This document shows positions 8,968-17,154 of a stretch of DNA of 64,000 nt, one piece after another. The stretch is taken from positions 1,426,001 through 1,490,000 of the forward strand of contig CAVTOZ010000003.1 of NCBI GenBank assembly GCA_963736505.1, given 5' to 3'. The stretch is from Solirubrobacter sp963736505 (GTDB lineage Bacteria; Actinomycetota; Thermoleophilia; Solirubrobacterales; Solirubrobacteraceae). Position numbers and translations under genes: made by a program. The first letter of the stretch is position 1; each line of letters begins with the position of its first letter. The notes beneath the pieces were generated by a model that ran no database searches, was not told the DNA's origin, and saw nothing but the letters and a program-made list of their open reading frames with translations.

Positions 8968-9548
8968 GTGGATGACGCTGGCGACAAGGATGTGACTGAC
9001 CCAAACGCGAAGGCCGCGATCGGCGCGGCGCTCGCGGATGTGGAGGAAGGCACGAAGTGGTCCGCACAGGGCCAGTTCGAGCAAGCGAAGCTGTGGCGCG
9101 CGGCGCATCTGACCCTGGGCGTGCCGGCCGCGGCGCTGGCGGCGATCGCGGGTGCGACCGCACTCGCTTCAACGACGGGCCGGGTGGCGGCGGGCATCAT
9201 CGCGCTCGTCTCGGCGGGCCTGAGCGCGGTCGCGTCCTCACTGGACGCCGCGGGCCGGGCGGAGTCCGCGCAGACCTCCGGCAACCGCTACCTGGCGGTG
9301 AGGCCGCAGCGCGCGTGGCGCGCCAGGTCGATCTGCCCCTGCAGGACGTCACTACGGCGCGGCAGACGCTCAGCGAACTGATGGCACGACGCGACGAGAT
9401 CAACGCCGAGGCCTCGGTGACGGCGAAACTCGCCTACCGGCGAGCAGACCGCAACATCAAGCAGGGCGGCCAGACCTACGCCACCGATCAGCGCAGCCTC
9501 CCGCCCGCTCCTGAGCAGCCGCAAGACCCCGGCGCGCCGCTGTCCTGA
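8968..9548 (+). pseudogene. SLATT-type two-helix effector of CBASS, -1 frameshift
   Basis: Reads from about GTG 8968 (GTG 8992 is also possible) to near 9300 in one frame, then continues in the -1 frame to TGA 9546-9548. Combined it shows a short helix (AALADVEEGTKWSAQGQFEQAKLW), two hydrophobic spans (HLTLGVPAAALAAIAGATAL and AAGIIALVSAGLSAVASSL), and SGNRYLAV joined to EAARVARQVDLPLQD. This is the layout of SLATT/SMODS-associated 2TM proteins, which form membrane-damaging pores when activated by a cyclic nucleotide. Its stop overlaps the CD-NTase start (TGATG). Without a shift the first frame ends about 50 unrelated residues later, so the effector may be inactive here or the base may be a sequencing error. 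Confidence 0.65.
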
Positions 9549-10417
9549 TGGCCTGGACGACCGCCGCAGCCTTCGCCGGGTTCCTCGGCAAGCTGGAGCC
9601 GACCACGGCGCAGCAGGATCAGATCAAGACGCGCCGGCGGATCATCAGCGACCGGCTGTTCGCTGCGTTCCCGAGCGGCACGACGTTGCAGGTCGAGCGC
9701 GTCGACATCATCGGCTCGGCGGACCGCGGCACGATCATCCGCCCGCTCCACGACGTCGACCTGCTCGCGGTGTTCAACGCCTACGCGTACCACACGCTCT
9801 ACTGGCCCAACCCGAGCGGGTTCATCACTCGCGTCCGCGACGCGCTCAACGAGGGCGGCGCCTACGTCGTCGGCACCCGCGGCCAAGCGGTGCGGATCTT
9901 CTACCAGAGCGGCCCGAAGGTGGATGTGGCGCCCGTATTCCCGATCGGGGGCGGCGGCTACCACCTGCCGGACGGCCGCGGCGGCTGGATGACCACCAAC
10001 CCCGACTTCCACCGCGACTGGATCGCGGGGCGTCACCGCGAGCTCGGTTACCACCTCAAGCCGCTCGCGAAGGCGATCAAGCGCTGGAACCGCGTGCACA
10101 GCGAGCGGCTCAGCTCGTTCCACATCGAGGTCATGGTCGCGAGCATCTTCGCCTCGATGAACGGCGACTACCGCGACGCGAGCGCGATCTTCTTCAACAA
10201 CGCCGAGCGCTACCTCCACGTCAGCGACCCCGCCGGCCACAGCGGCGACCTCGCCGCCAAGTTCAGCTACAGCAAGCAGCAAGCCATCATCCAGAGCTTC
10301 AACTCCGCCAAACAACGCGCCGCCAACGCGGTCGCCGCCGAAGCCCGCGGCGACCACGCCGAAGCCATCCGCCTCTGGCGCATCATCTACGGTGATGAGT
10401 TCCCCAGCTACGGCTGA
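9548..10417 (+). CDS. CD-NTase, CBASS cyclic oligonucleotide synthase
   Basis: 289 residues. The nucleotidyltransferase signature is complete: G56-S57 in IIGSADRGT, D69 and D71 in HDVDLLAVF, and the third carboxylate D126 in KVDVAPVF. The C-terminal helical part (HLKPLAKAIKRWNRVHSERL) fits the oligoadenylate-synthase-like fold of the SMODS/CD-NTase group. Enzymes of this family make cyclic di- or trinucleotides on phage infection and thereby switch on a neighbouring effector, here the SLATT gene directly upstream. No Cap2/Cap3 ancillary genes are present, so it would be a minimal (type I) CBASS. The nucleotide product cannot be read from the sequence. Confidence 0.85.
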   Translation: MAWTTAAAFAGFLGKLEPTTAQQDQIKTRRRIISDRLFAAFPSGTTLQVERVDIIGSADRGTIIRPLHDVDLLAVFNAYAYHTLYWPNPSGFITRVRDALNEGGAYVVGTRGQAVRIFYQSGPKVDVAPVFPIGGGGYHLPDGRGGWMTTNPDFHRDWIAGRHRELGYHLKPLAKAIKRWNRVHSERLSSFHIEVMVASIFASMNGDYRDASAIFFNNAERYLHVSDPAGHSGDLAAKFSYSKQQAIIQSFNSAKQRAANAVAAEARGDHAEAIRLWRIIYGDEFPSYG

Positions 10418-10476
10418 CGGGGTCGCTGTAAAGGAGCACCCGAGCGCGGGACAGGGACACAACGGAGCTCGCGTGC

Positions 10477-11319
10477 GTGAGGCACGATGGCCGTACGATG
10501 CGGGTAGCCCACCGGCTGTACTTGAGCATGAAGGTCGAAGCAGCCACTGAGGAGGCTGCCGTCGCCGTGGCTCGCCGGGTGGGGCGCGCGATCGACCTCC
10601 CGTTGACGGTGACTGCTTGCCGCCCGTACTGGAAGACTCCCGAGCTGTACGACGTCCTTGCATGGGTTCCCCTGCGGGAGACCGGCTTCGCCCAGGTCAT
10701 CGCCGAGGTGCGTTCTCGGCTTGGAGCAGTTTCGCGCGTCCGTGTTGAATCGGGTGAGCCGGACCAGGATCACGGGGGAGGTTCTTGGAGCTTCGAGGGC
10801 GTGGTGGATCGTCAAGGCCAGGAAGTCCTTATCTCGGGCCTGAATTGGTGCTGGTGGATGCTCCAACGCAGCGCGTCCGCTGCGTCCGCGTATGTCGTCG
10901 GAGCCGATGTTGCCGCAGCCCTTGACGCTGCCGACACTTCGGTGCAACGACGCGTCGCGGTAGAGGTCGCTACTTGGGCGGTCCAGCGATCTGGCGCTGA
11001 CTCGCCGGTCGTGATCGAGGCTGCTGACGCACTGCTTCAGTGGCGATCGTGCCCAGACCCGCAGGCTCTACAGGCTCTTGCAGAGGACTACTGGGTCAAG
11101 TCCTCCGAGTTCGACGACGAGGGCGAGCCCGAGACCGGCACCACGGGGGCAGAGTTCTGGGCTCGTTCGCACGCGATCAAGGCGCTGGTGGCCGCTTTCG
11201 CTCAACAAGACCCAGGCTGGTGCGCGGGCGAAGTGATCCGGTACGCAAGCGTGGTCGCGTACGACGACACCGCTGCGATTCGAGCCGCCGTGGCGCCGCT
11301 CGTCGGCGTCGTCGCGTAA
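10477..11319 (+). CDS. Protein of unknown function next to CBASS pair
   Basis: 280 residues from GTG 10477, with GGAG about nine bases upstream; ATG 10498 is the alternative. The N-terminal 100 residues alternate beta and alpha (YLSMKVEAATEEAAVAVARR, then PLTVTACRPYW), and the C-terminal half is helical and alanine-rich, possibly HEAT-like. There is no membrane segment or catalytic motif. It follows the CD-NTase by 60 bases in the same direction and lies inside the repeat-bounded segment, so it may be an accessory of that module or an unrelated passenger. Confidence 0.55.
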   Translation: MRHDGRTMRVAHRLYLSMKVEAATEEAAVAVARRVGRAIDLPLTVTACRPYWKTPELYDVLAWVPLRETGFAQVIAEVRSRLGAVSRVRVESGEPDQDHGGGSWSFEGVVDRQGQEVLISGLNWCWWMLQRSASAASAYVVGADVAAALDAADTSVQRRVAVEVATWAVQRSGADSPVVIEAADALLQWRSCPDPQALQALAEDYWVKSSEFDDEGEPETGTTGAEFWARSHAIKALVAAFAQQDPGWCAGEVIRYASVVAYDDTAAIRAAVAPLVGVVA

Positions 11320-11335
11320 GGGCGCGAACCTCGTG

Positions 11336-11369
11336 GCGCCGCGAAGCTAGGGCGCCGGCGTGGTGATCT
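11336..11369 (+). repeat. 34-bp direct repeat, right copy
   Basis: Second copy of the repeat at 8200-8233, differing at one base. Here it spans the TAG stop (11347-11349) and last codons of the 314-residue repeat protein on the minus strand. The two copies enclose about 3.1 kb with the unknown gene at 8311, the SLATT/CD-NTase pair and the gene at 10477. Confidence 0.7.
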
Positions 11370-12291
11370 CGATGGCCGCGACGTTCAGTGTCCGGCAGAG
11401 CGCCTGCAGGACGGCGGCGTCGGCGGGGATGCGCCCGGCAAGTAGCGCCCGCCAGACGGAGAGCGGGCAGCCGGCGGCCTCGCGCAGCGCGGCGTCGGCG
11501 ATCCCGCGGTCTTTGCGGATCGTCCGGAGCCGCGCGCCGTCGAGGACTGCGAGCGCCAGGACCATTGGTGCGGACGCCTTCGTCCTGACGGGTAGCGACG
11601 GAGCGACACCGAACAGTGGAGCGGCCTTGGCGAGCGCCCGTGGCCAGCCGCCGTAGCGCTGACGGAAGGTCTCGTAGTCGGGCAGGCGCGGGAGGGGCGA
11701 GCCGGTGCGGCGGGCGTGCGCCTTCTGGAGGCGCGCCCAGTTGCTGTAGAGCGTGACCGAAGGGACACGCCCGAACCGTTGAGCGCAGCGCCGAATGGCG
11801 GCGAGGCACTCGTCGTCGGTGTAGCGGACGCGGGGCCGGCCGCGGAGCTCGTTCTGCCACGGTTGGCCGAGGCCGGCGAACCGGCCGTCGGCGCGCAGGC
11901 CCCAGACCGACCGGCAGGCGAGCCGCCAGGAGCCGCCGAACATCTCCGTGATCGCGGCGCCGGTGAGCGCGCCCTCGGGCCGGGAGCGGTCGTAGTCGCC
12001 CATCCGCACGAGCGGGTACGGCTCCAGGACCCAGCGGCCCGGACCGTCCGGGGTGAATGGGCCGCCGCCGCGGCTGGTCGGCGCTTCGATCCCGAGTTCG
12101 GCGGCGCGGCGGTCGAGCATCGCGGCCAGCGGCCCGAGCTCGACCACGCGCCGCTCAGTCAGCGTCATCGCCTCGGCGGAGAGCGAGGGCCGCAGCACAC
12201 GCAGCAGTTCGCCGCGCGCTTCGGGCGAGAGCGTGGCGATCATGCTCAACGCGATCGCCTTCAGGGCCTGGTCACCGGTCGTCGAGCTCAC
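11347..12291 (-). CDS. Homing-endonuclease-associated repeat protein
   Basis: 314 residues from GTG 12291, overlapping the upstream gene by four bases (GTGA). Residues about 150-230 contain YTDDECLAAIRRCAQRFGRV, PSVTLYSNW, and YETFRQRYGGWPRALAKA. This is the repeat found beside HNH/homing endonucleases: Y-T-x-x-x-x-x-x-A-I, G-x-x-P, then F-x-x-x-x-G-x-W-x-x-A. The C-terminal 60 residues look like an HTH (LRTIRKDRGIADAALREAAG, CPLSVWRALLAG). No nuclease motif is visible, so it probably acts in DNA binding. Its last codons lie in the 34-bp repeat. Confidence 0.6.
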   Translation of the reverse strand: MSSTTGDQALKAIALSMIATLSPEARGELLRVLRPSLSAEAMTLTERRVVELGPLAAMLDRRAAELGIEAPTSRGGGPFTPDGPGRWVLEPYPLVRMGDYDRSRPEGALTGAAITEMFGGSWRLACRSVWGLRADGRFAGLGQPWQNELRGRPRVRYTDDECLAAIRRCAQRFGRVPSVTLYSNWARLQKAHARRTGSPLPRLPDYETFRQRYGGWPRALAKAAPLFGVAPSLPVRTKASAPMVLALAVLDGARLRTIRKDRGIADAALREAAGCPLSVWRALLAGRIPADAAVLQALCRTLNVAAIEITTPAP

Positions 12292-13589
12292 GGTGTCGGC
12301 TCGGGCATCGGGGTTTCGCGCTGCTGCGCGCCCTCGGACGTGCCTTCGGCGAACATCGCCTCACACGCGTTCGGCCAGGTCGCGTAGCGGGCCTGGATCG
12401 GGTAGTAGCTCGGAATCCGCCGGTAGCGACCCGCCTCCTGGTCGCGCGCTGTCTGGTCGAGCCGCCACCGCTTGTAGGCGCCGCTGGTGAAGGGGTGCCC
12501 GACCGTCTCGTACGCCTCGCGCATCGCGGCGAGGAGTTGCTCGTCGTCAAGCGGGAGCGGGCCGCGACGGGCGTCGCTGGGCGCGGGGTTCTGTCGGCCG
12601 GCGACGGGTGCCAGTCCGGCGTCGATCAAGACCTCGTCCCAGGCGGCGAAGCGCTTTTGCAGCATCGAGAGCGACGGGAACGCGCGCGCCGGCAGGCCCG
12701 CGGCCAGATGCTCTTCGAGCAGGCGCTCGCGCTCGCGCCGGTAGTCCTGGGTCTTGGGCGAGTGCCCGAGCCGGCGCGCGATCTCGCGCAACGCCTCACG
12801 GAGCTGCTCCTCGGTGTAGGCGAACCCGGAGCGCGAGCGCACCGTGCGACCGCCGCCGGTGGTGGTGCGGGTGTGACCGACGCCGCCGATCGGGTCGGGC
12901 TCGACGAGCGCGGCAGCCACGAGCGTCGCGGGCCAGCCGCCGAACAGCCGCTCGAACACGTTCTGTGCGAGCGGACGCCGGCCCGGGCGCCGCCGCACGT
13001 CCGCGCGCTTAGCCCATCGCAGGTAGCCGGTGAGCGTGGGGATCGGCTCGTTGAGGTCCTTCGCGCATGCGCGTACGGCGGTGAGGACTTCCTCGCGGGA
13101 GAACGCGCCGCCGAGCTCGCGCACGACCGCGTCGCCGTCCGGGACCAGGTCGAGCCCGGCCGCGCGCAGGCAGTCGTTCCAGGTGCCGGCGAACCAGCGT
13201 CGGATGCTGGCCTCGGGCGGCCAGCCGAGCCGGCGGCCATGCACGCGCCGCAAGGCCTCGTAGGCGAGCACGCTCAGCCGCGGCGGCTCCCCGGGCGCCG
13301 GGTCACTGGTGTCCGGCGCGCTGGCTGCGGGGTCGGTCTCGTGTGCTGCGTGCTCGTCGAGCAGCAGGGTTTGGGCTTCGCGCAGGGCCTGGATCGCGCG
13401 GGCGAGCTGCGCGTCCTTCGGGCTGGATCGCAGCTCGGGGACGAGTGAGGCGGCGACCAGGTGGTCGAGTAGCTCGCGACGGGCGGGTTCTGAGAGGATC
13501 TGGATCGCAGCCCAGACGGCGGCTGCGCCCGCGTCGGCGAACAGCTCACCGCGCGGCGGTCGGGGTGATGTGGGTGTAGGTGCACTCAT
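12288..13589 (-). CDS. Multi-copy homing-endonuclease-associated repeat protein
   Basis: 433 residues from ATG 13589; a GTG at 13634 would add 15. The N-terminus (IQILSEPARRELLDHL) matches that of the downstream gene (MIATLSPEARGELLRVL), so the two are paralogues. At least four repeats follow, each with a helix, a G-x-P or similar turn and a terminal F-x-x-W or W-x-x-A block: RRWFAGTWNDCLRAAGL, FERLFGGWPATLVAAAL, LQKRFAAWDEVLIDAGL and QARYATWPNACEAMF. The protein resembles a tandem DNA-binding array without a nuclease domain. It is translationally coupled to the 314-residue paralogue. Confidence 0.6.
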   Translation of the reverse strand: MSAPTPTSPRPPRGELFADAGAAAVWAAIQILSEPARRELLDHLVAASLVPELRSSPKDAQLARAIQALREAQTLLLDEHAAHETDPAASAPDTSDPAPGEPPRLSVLAYEALRRVHGRRLGWPPEASIRRWFAGTWNDCLRAAGLDLVPDGDAVVRELGGAFSREEVLTAVRACAKDLNEPIPTLTGYLRWAKRADVRRRPGRRPLAQNVFERLFGGWPATLVAAALVEPDPIGGVGHTRTTTGGGRTVRSRSGFAYTEEQLREALREIARRLGHSPKTQDYRRERERLLEEHLAAGLPARAFPSLSMLQKRFAAWDEVLIDAGLAPVAGRQNPAPSDARRGPLPLDDEQLLAAMREAYETVGHPFTSGAYKRWRLDQTARDQEAGRYRRIPSYYPIQARYATWPNACEAMFAEGTSEGAQQRETPMPEPTP

Positions 13590-13668
13590 GGCTCGCCGAC
13601 GATGCGCAGGCCCGCCACTTCCCGCCACCAGCACGACACGCTCCCGCCCGCAACCAGTGGGATGGAAA

Positions 13669-13765
13669 CGAACTGAGAACAGCCCTGGCTAAGCCAAATC
13701 TGACCCTGTTCTCAGTTCGCGCGGATGGCTACGTCCAGAAACGTGGGACCACGAACTGAGAACAG
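13669..13765. repeat. Three copies of a 14-bp motif, two direct and one inverted
   Basis: CGAACTGAGAACAG occurs at 13669-13682 and 13752-13765; its reverse complement is at 13706-13719. The first two copies can form a stem around a 23-base loop that itself contains TGGC-TAA-GCCA. The cluster sits in the 231-base gap between the repeat-protein genes and the metalloprotease, at the apparent right edge of the accessory island. It may be an integration or recombinase site, or a protein-binding array. Confidence 0.6.
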
Positions 13766-13820
13766 CTCCCGAGCTTGGCTCTGTAGAAAGGCCCCGGCTT
13801 AGTGAGAACGGCCGGCGCGG

Positions 13821-14885
13821 TCAGCCGCCGTAGAGCGCACGCGCCCCGAGGATGTCGCCGCGGCCCAGCGTGCGCTGGCCGGTGTAGCCGAGGGTCCCCT
13901 GGAAGTGCATCGTCAGCTTGCCGCCGTCGTCGAGATCGCTGAGCCCGATGGCGTGCCCGAACTCGTGCGCGCCGATGCCCTGGTAATCGTACGTGCCGGC
14001 GGAGCCCTTGTTGGACCACTTCACGTCGGTGGCGAAGCGGGTGTCCGCCTCGACGTAGGAGTCGTCGACCCACCACACCGAGGTGCAGGCGATCGCGGAC
14101 GACCCGCAGGGGCTCGTGGACAGGTCGGCCTTGTCGACGGTGTTGACGCCGTCGTTGACGCCGGCGTGCCGCGTGGTCGTGCCCTCGTAGGTCGTGGTGA
14201 ACTGCGTGATGTCCTTCAGGCCCGAGCAGTCGGTCAGGGTCTTATCCCACTGCTCGTGGGCCTTCTTGAACGCGGTCAGCGTGCTGCTGCTGTCGCCGAA
14301 GGTCTTGGCGTTCCAGCGCCACCCGTACCGGTTGTCGGGCCAGGTGCCGGGACTCTCGGCGTGCGTCTTGTCCTCGCAGGCCGATCTTGCGGCCGCGGTG
14401 GCGAAGACGTTGCCCGGGGTCTCGAAGTTGGGGTCGCGGCTCGCGCGCCCCGGCGTCCGCGGGAGCACGCTGGCCAGCAGCTTGCGCAGGGCGTGGTGGA
14501 AGATCGCGCGGTAACGCGTGTCGCGGACCGGGTCGCCGTACGTCGGGGCCACGATCGACTTGCGCCGCATGATCACCGCCGGCAGCAGGTCGCGCTTGCC
14601 GCCGGTGTCGGCGATCGGCAGGACCGTCATGCCGATCGTCGTGCGCCCGTGGGTGTCGCAGCGCGTGATCCGGTATCCGCCGTCGGCGAGCGGCTCGGTG
14701 ACCTCGCTGCCCTCCTTCAGCTTGCGGCGGATCGTCATCGCCACCACGAGGCCGCGCGCCGGCAGGCATGGCTTCGCACCGGCCCGGGCCGGCGGATCCG
14801 CGGCGGGTCGTGCGCCGGCCGGCGGGCAGCCGATGCCGGCGAGGAGGGCGGCGGTCACGACGACAGGAACGGGGGAACGGCGCAT
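13821..14885 (-). CDS. Exported matrixin/snapalysin-like zinc metalloprotease
   Basis: 354 residues from ATG 14885. It opens MRRSPVPVVVTAALLAGIGC, a signal peptide with a cysteine that could be a weak lipobox. Near the C-terminus is IGAHEFGHAIGLSD: H307, E308 and H311 form the zinc site, and the third ligand position holds an aspartate (HExxHxxGxxD), as in snapalysin-type enzymes, where matrixins normally have histidine. M326 in KLTMHF is a plausible Met-turn. It would act outside the cell on proteins. Single gene facing the island; no partner. Confidence 0.75.
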   Translation of the reverse strand: MRRSPVPVVVTAALLAGIGCPPAGARPAADPPARAGAKPCLPARGLVVAMTIRRKLKEGSEVTEPLADGGYRITRCDTHGRTTIGMTVLPIADTGGKRDLLPAVIMRRKSIVAPTYGDPVRDTRYRAIFHHALRKLLASVLPRTPGRASRDPNFETPGNVFATAAARSACEDKTHAESPGTWPDNRYGWRWNAKTFGDSSSTLTAFKKAHEQWDKTLTDCSGLKDITQFTTTYEGTTTRHAGVNDGVNTVDKADLSTSPCGSSAIACTSVWWVDDSYVEADTRFATDVKWSNKGSAGTYDYQGIGAHEFGHAIGLSDLDDGGKLTMHFQGTLGYTGQRTLGRGDILGARALYGG

Positions 14886-15040
14886 GCGGCTACTCCCACA
14901 GTCTCCGCGAGTGGCGGCCGCCGGTCGAGCGTGCACGCACCCGTTTCGACGTTCGTTCCTGGCTGAGACCGGCGACCGGGCCAGGCGGCGCGACATCGCA
15001 GTATCAGCGCGTGAGAGCGCGAGGATCCACAGCGTAGAAT

Positions 15041-15075
15041 CGCTAGTATCTCGTGTGTTCAGGCGCTAGTATCTC
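15041..15075 (+). repeat. Tandem 12-bp direct repeat upstream of ATPase gene
   Basis: CGCTAGTATCTC appears at 15041-15052 and again at 15064-15075, spaced 23 bases start to start (about two helical turns) and ending four bases before the ATG at 15080. It also follows a TAGAAT hexamer. The position suggests an operator for autoregulation of the downstream gene; no -35 element is clear. Confidence 0.5.
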
Positions 15076-15079
15076 CGTC

Positions 15080-16336
15080 ATGCCTGCTCTCGACGTGGCG
15101 TACGTGCCGCGTTTGGTCGATCTGCGACTCGACGCGCTCGCGGCGCAGCTGCCTGCGGTGATGGTCACGGGGGCGCGAGCGGCGGGCAAGACGACGACGC
15201 TCGAGCGGCGTGCCGCGAGCGTCGTGCGGCTGGACGTCCCGGCGCAGGCGGCCGCGTTCGAGGCCGACCCGGACGCGGCGCTTCGCGGTCTCCCCGAGCC
15301 GGTGCTGCTCGATGAGTGGCAAGCCGTCCCGGAGGTGCTCGGTGCGGTCCGCCGCGCCGTCGAAGTCCACTCCTCGGGAAACCGGTTCCTGCTCTCGGGG
15401 TCGGCGCACGCGGAGCTCGACCACGGCGTATGGGCGGCGACCGGGCGGATCGTCCGGCTCTCGATGTACGGGATGACGGTTCGCGAGCAGGTCGGGCGGA
15501 TCGCGCGTGCGGGCTACTGGGACAGGCTCGCCGGCGGCGAGCCATTGACCGTCCCTGCCGACACGCCCGATCTGCGCGGGTACATCGAGCTGGCGCTGCG
15601 CGGTGGATTCCCGGCGGCGGCGCTGCGGCTGACCGGAGTGGCGCACCAGGCGTGGATGGACAGCTACCTGGAGAACCTGCTCACGCGCGACGTGCCGGCC
15701 GTCGCCAGGGAGACCACGCGACGACGCGATCCCGTCCGGCTGCGCCGCTACTTCGAGTCCTACGCCCTGAACTCCGCAGGTGACGCGGAGCACAAGACGA
15801 TCTACGAGTCGGCGGGGATCCACCGGATGACCGCGCTCGACTACGACGACCTGCTGACCCGCCTGTATGTCATCGACGCGCTACCCGCATGGGAGACCAA
15901 CCGGCTCAAGCGGCTGACGCGCACAGCGAAGCGCTACGTGGTCGAGCCGGCGCTGATCGCCGCCGCGCTGCGTCTGGACGTCGCCGGGGTCCTGGCCGAC
16001 GGCAACCTGCTGGGACGGCTGCTGGACACGTTCGTGGCCGCGCAGCTGCGCCCCGAGCTGACGGTGTCCGGCGGCCGCGCGCGACTGCATCACCTGCGGA
16101 CGCAGTCCGCTCGCGAGGAGGTCGACCTCGTCGCGGAGCTCGGCGGCGGGCGGGTGATCGGCGTGGAGGTCAAGGCGAACGCGGCGCCTGGCCGGCGAGC
16201 TGCGCGACATCTGGTCTGGCTGCGCGACCGGCTCGGCGACCGCTTCGTGGCCGGCGTGGTGCTCCACACCGGGCCGCGCGTGTTCACGCTCGACGAGCGG
16301 ATCGTCGCCGCGCCGATCAGCTCGATCTGGGCGTGA
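15080..16336 (+). CDS. AAA-family ATPase with DUF4143-like C-terminus
   Basis: 418 residues. Walker A is VTGARAAGKTTT (residues 29-40) and Walker B PVLLDEW. An arginine-rich lid follows, then a GFPAAAL...WMDSYLENLLTRDV stretch and a C-terminal nuclease-fold-like part ending REEVDLVAELGGGRVIGVEV followed by K. This is the architecture of the widespread ATPases with an N-terminal AAA_14 domain and a DUF4143 domain, whose role is unclear. The D-x-V...V-E-V-K pattern is typical of the family. Lone gene with a tandem repeat just upstream of its start. Confidence 0.8.
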   Translation: MPALDVAYVPRLVDLRLDALAAQLPAVMVTGARAAGKTTTLERRAASVVRLDVPAQAAAFEADPDAALRGLPEPVLLDEWQAVPEVLGAVRRAVEVHSSGNRFLLSGSAHAELDHGVWAATGRIVRLSMYGMTVREQVGRIARAGYWDRLAGGEPLTVPADTPDLRGYIELALRGGFPAAALRLTGVAHQAWMDSYLENLLTRDVPAVARETTRRRDPVRLRRYFESYALNSAGDAEHKTIYESAGIHRMTALDYDDLLTRLYVIDALPAWETNRLKRLTRTAKRYVVEPALIAAALRLDVAGVLADGNLLGRLLDTFVAAQLRPELTVSGGRARLHHLRTQSAREEVDLVAELGGGRVIGVEVKANAAPGRRAARHLVWLRDRLGDRFVAGVVLHTGPRVFTLDERIVAAPISSIWA

Positions 16337-16367
16337 TGCCCGAGCGCGCAGCGCGCCGGTCTGACGC

Positions 16368-17096
16368 TCAGTCGCCGACCTTCGCGACCGCGGCGAGGAT
16401 CGCGTCGAGCGTGACCTGGGGCTGCGAGACCATCGAGACGTGCGAGCCCGCGGCCTCGGTGATCGTCGCGCCCGCGCGCTCGGCCATGTGGCGCAGCGTG
16501 GCCGGCGGGATCACGCGGTCCTCGGTGCCGATCACGGCCCAGCTCGGCAGCGTCTTCCACGCTCCCGGCCCGGACGGCGTGGTGTTGGCGCCGAGGGTGA
16601 TCGGCCGCTGGCCCGCCGCGATCAGCCAGCGGTCGGACTCGGGGAGGTCCTGGGCGAAGGAGTTGTGCACGGTGTCGGGCTTCAGGAACGCCTCGGCGTC
16701 GCCCTCGGGCGCGCCGGGGTAGCCGACGATGTCGAACACCGCGGTCGGGTCGGGGATGTCGAACGCCGACCCGGACCCGCCGAGGATCTGGAAGACGTTC
16801 TCGCCCTCGTCCGGGATGAACGCGTCGACGTACACGAGCGCCTTGACGTTGTCCGCGCCGGTCGCGGCGTTGGTGATCACGAAGCCGCCGTAGGAGTGGC
16901 CGACGAGGACGACCGGGCCGCTCGTGCGCTGGGCCAGGAACGAGGTGATGTACGGCGCGTCGATCGCCACGGCGCGCAGCAGGTTCGGCGGCGCCAGCAC
17001 GGTGAAGCCCTGGCTCTGGAGCTCGGACGCGACGGCGTTCCAGCTGGACGCGTCGGCCCAGGCTCCGTGGACCAGGACGATGGTGGGCTTCGGCAT
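16368..17096 (-). CDS. Alpha/beta hydrolase
   Basis: 242 residues. The fold is clear: oxyanion loop LVHGAWADASSW (residues 8-19), nucleophile elbow VGHSYGG with S68, acid region GTEDRVIPP and catalytic histidine in AAGSHVSMVSQP. Proteins of this length and pattern are small-molecule esterases or lactonases of the RsbQ/salicylate-esterase-like group. No signal peptide, so cytoplasmic. Substrate cannot be predicted. Convergent with the ATPase gene, 31 bases apart. Confidence 0.85.
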   Translation of the reverse strand: MPKPTIVLVHGAWADASSWNAVASELQSQGFTVLAPPNLLRAVAIDAPYITSFLAQRTSGPVVLVGHSYGGFVITNAATGADNVKALVYVDAFIPDEGENVFQILGGSGSAFDIPDPTAVFDIVGYPGAPEGDAEAFLKPDTVHNSFAQDLPESDRWLIAAGQRPITLGANTTPSGPGAWKTLPSWAVIGTEDRVIPPATLRHMAERAGATITEAAGSHVSMVSQPQVTLDAILAAVAKVGD

Positions 17097-17154
17097 CAGA
17101 TTCCCCCGGATGGTGTCGAGCTCAGCAGTACCCGGCGAGCCTACACAGGCGGCA

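Noticed and set aside
7130..10417. TIR protein as the effector of the CD-NTase
   Set aside because: It lies outside the repeat-bounded segment, a convergent gene separates it from the CD-NTase, and the SLATT gene is the coupled effector. It carries no STING-like domain that I can see.
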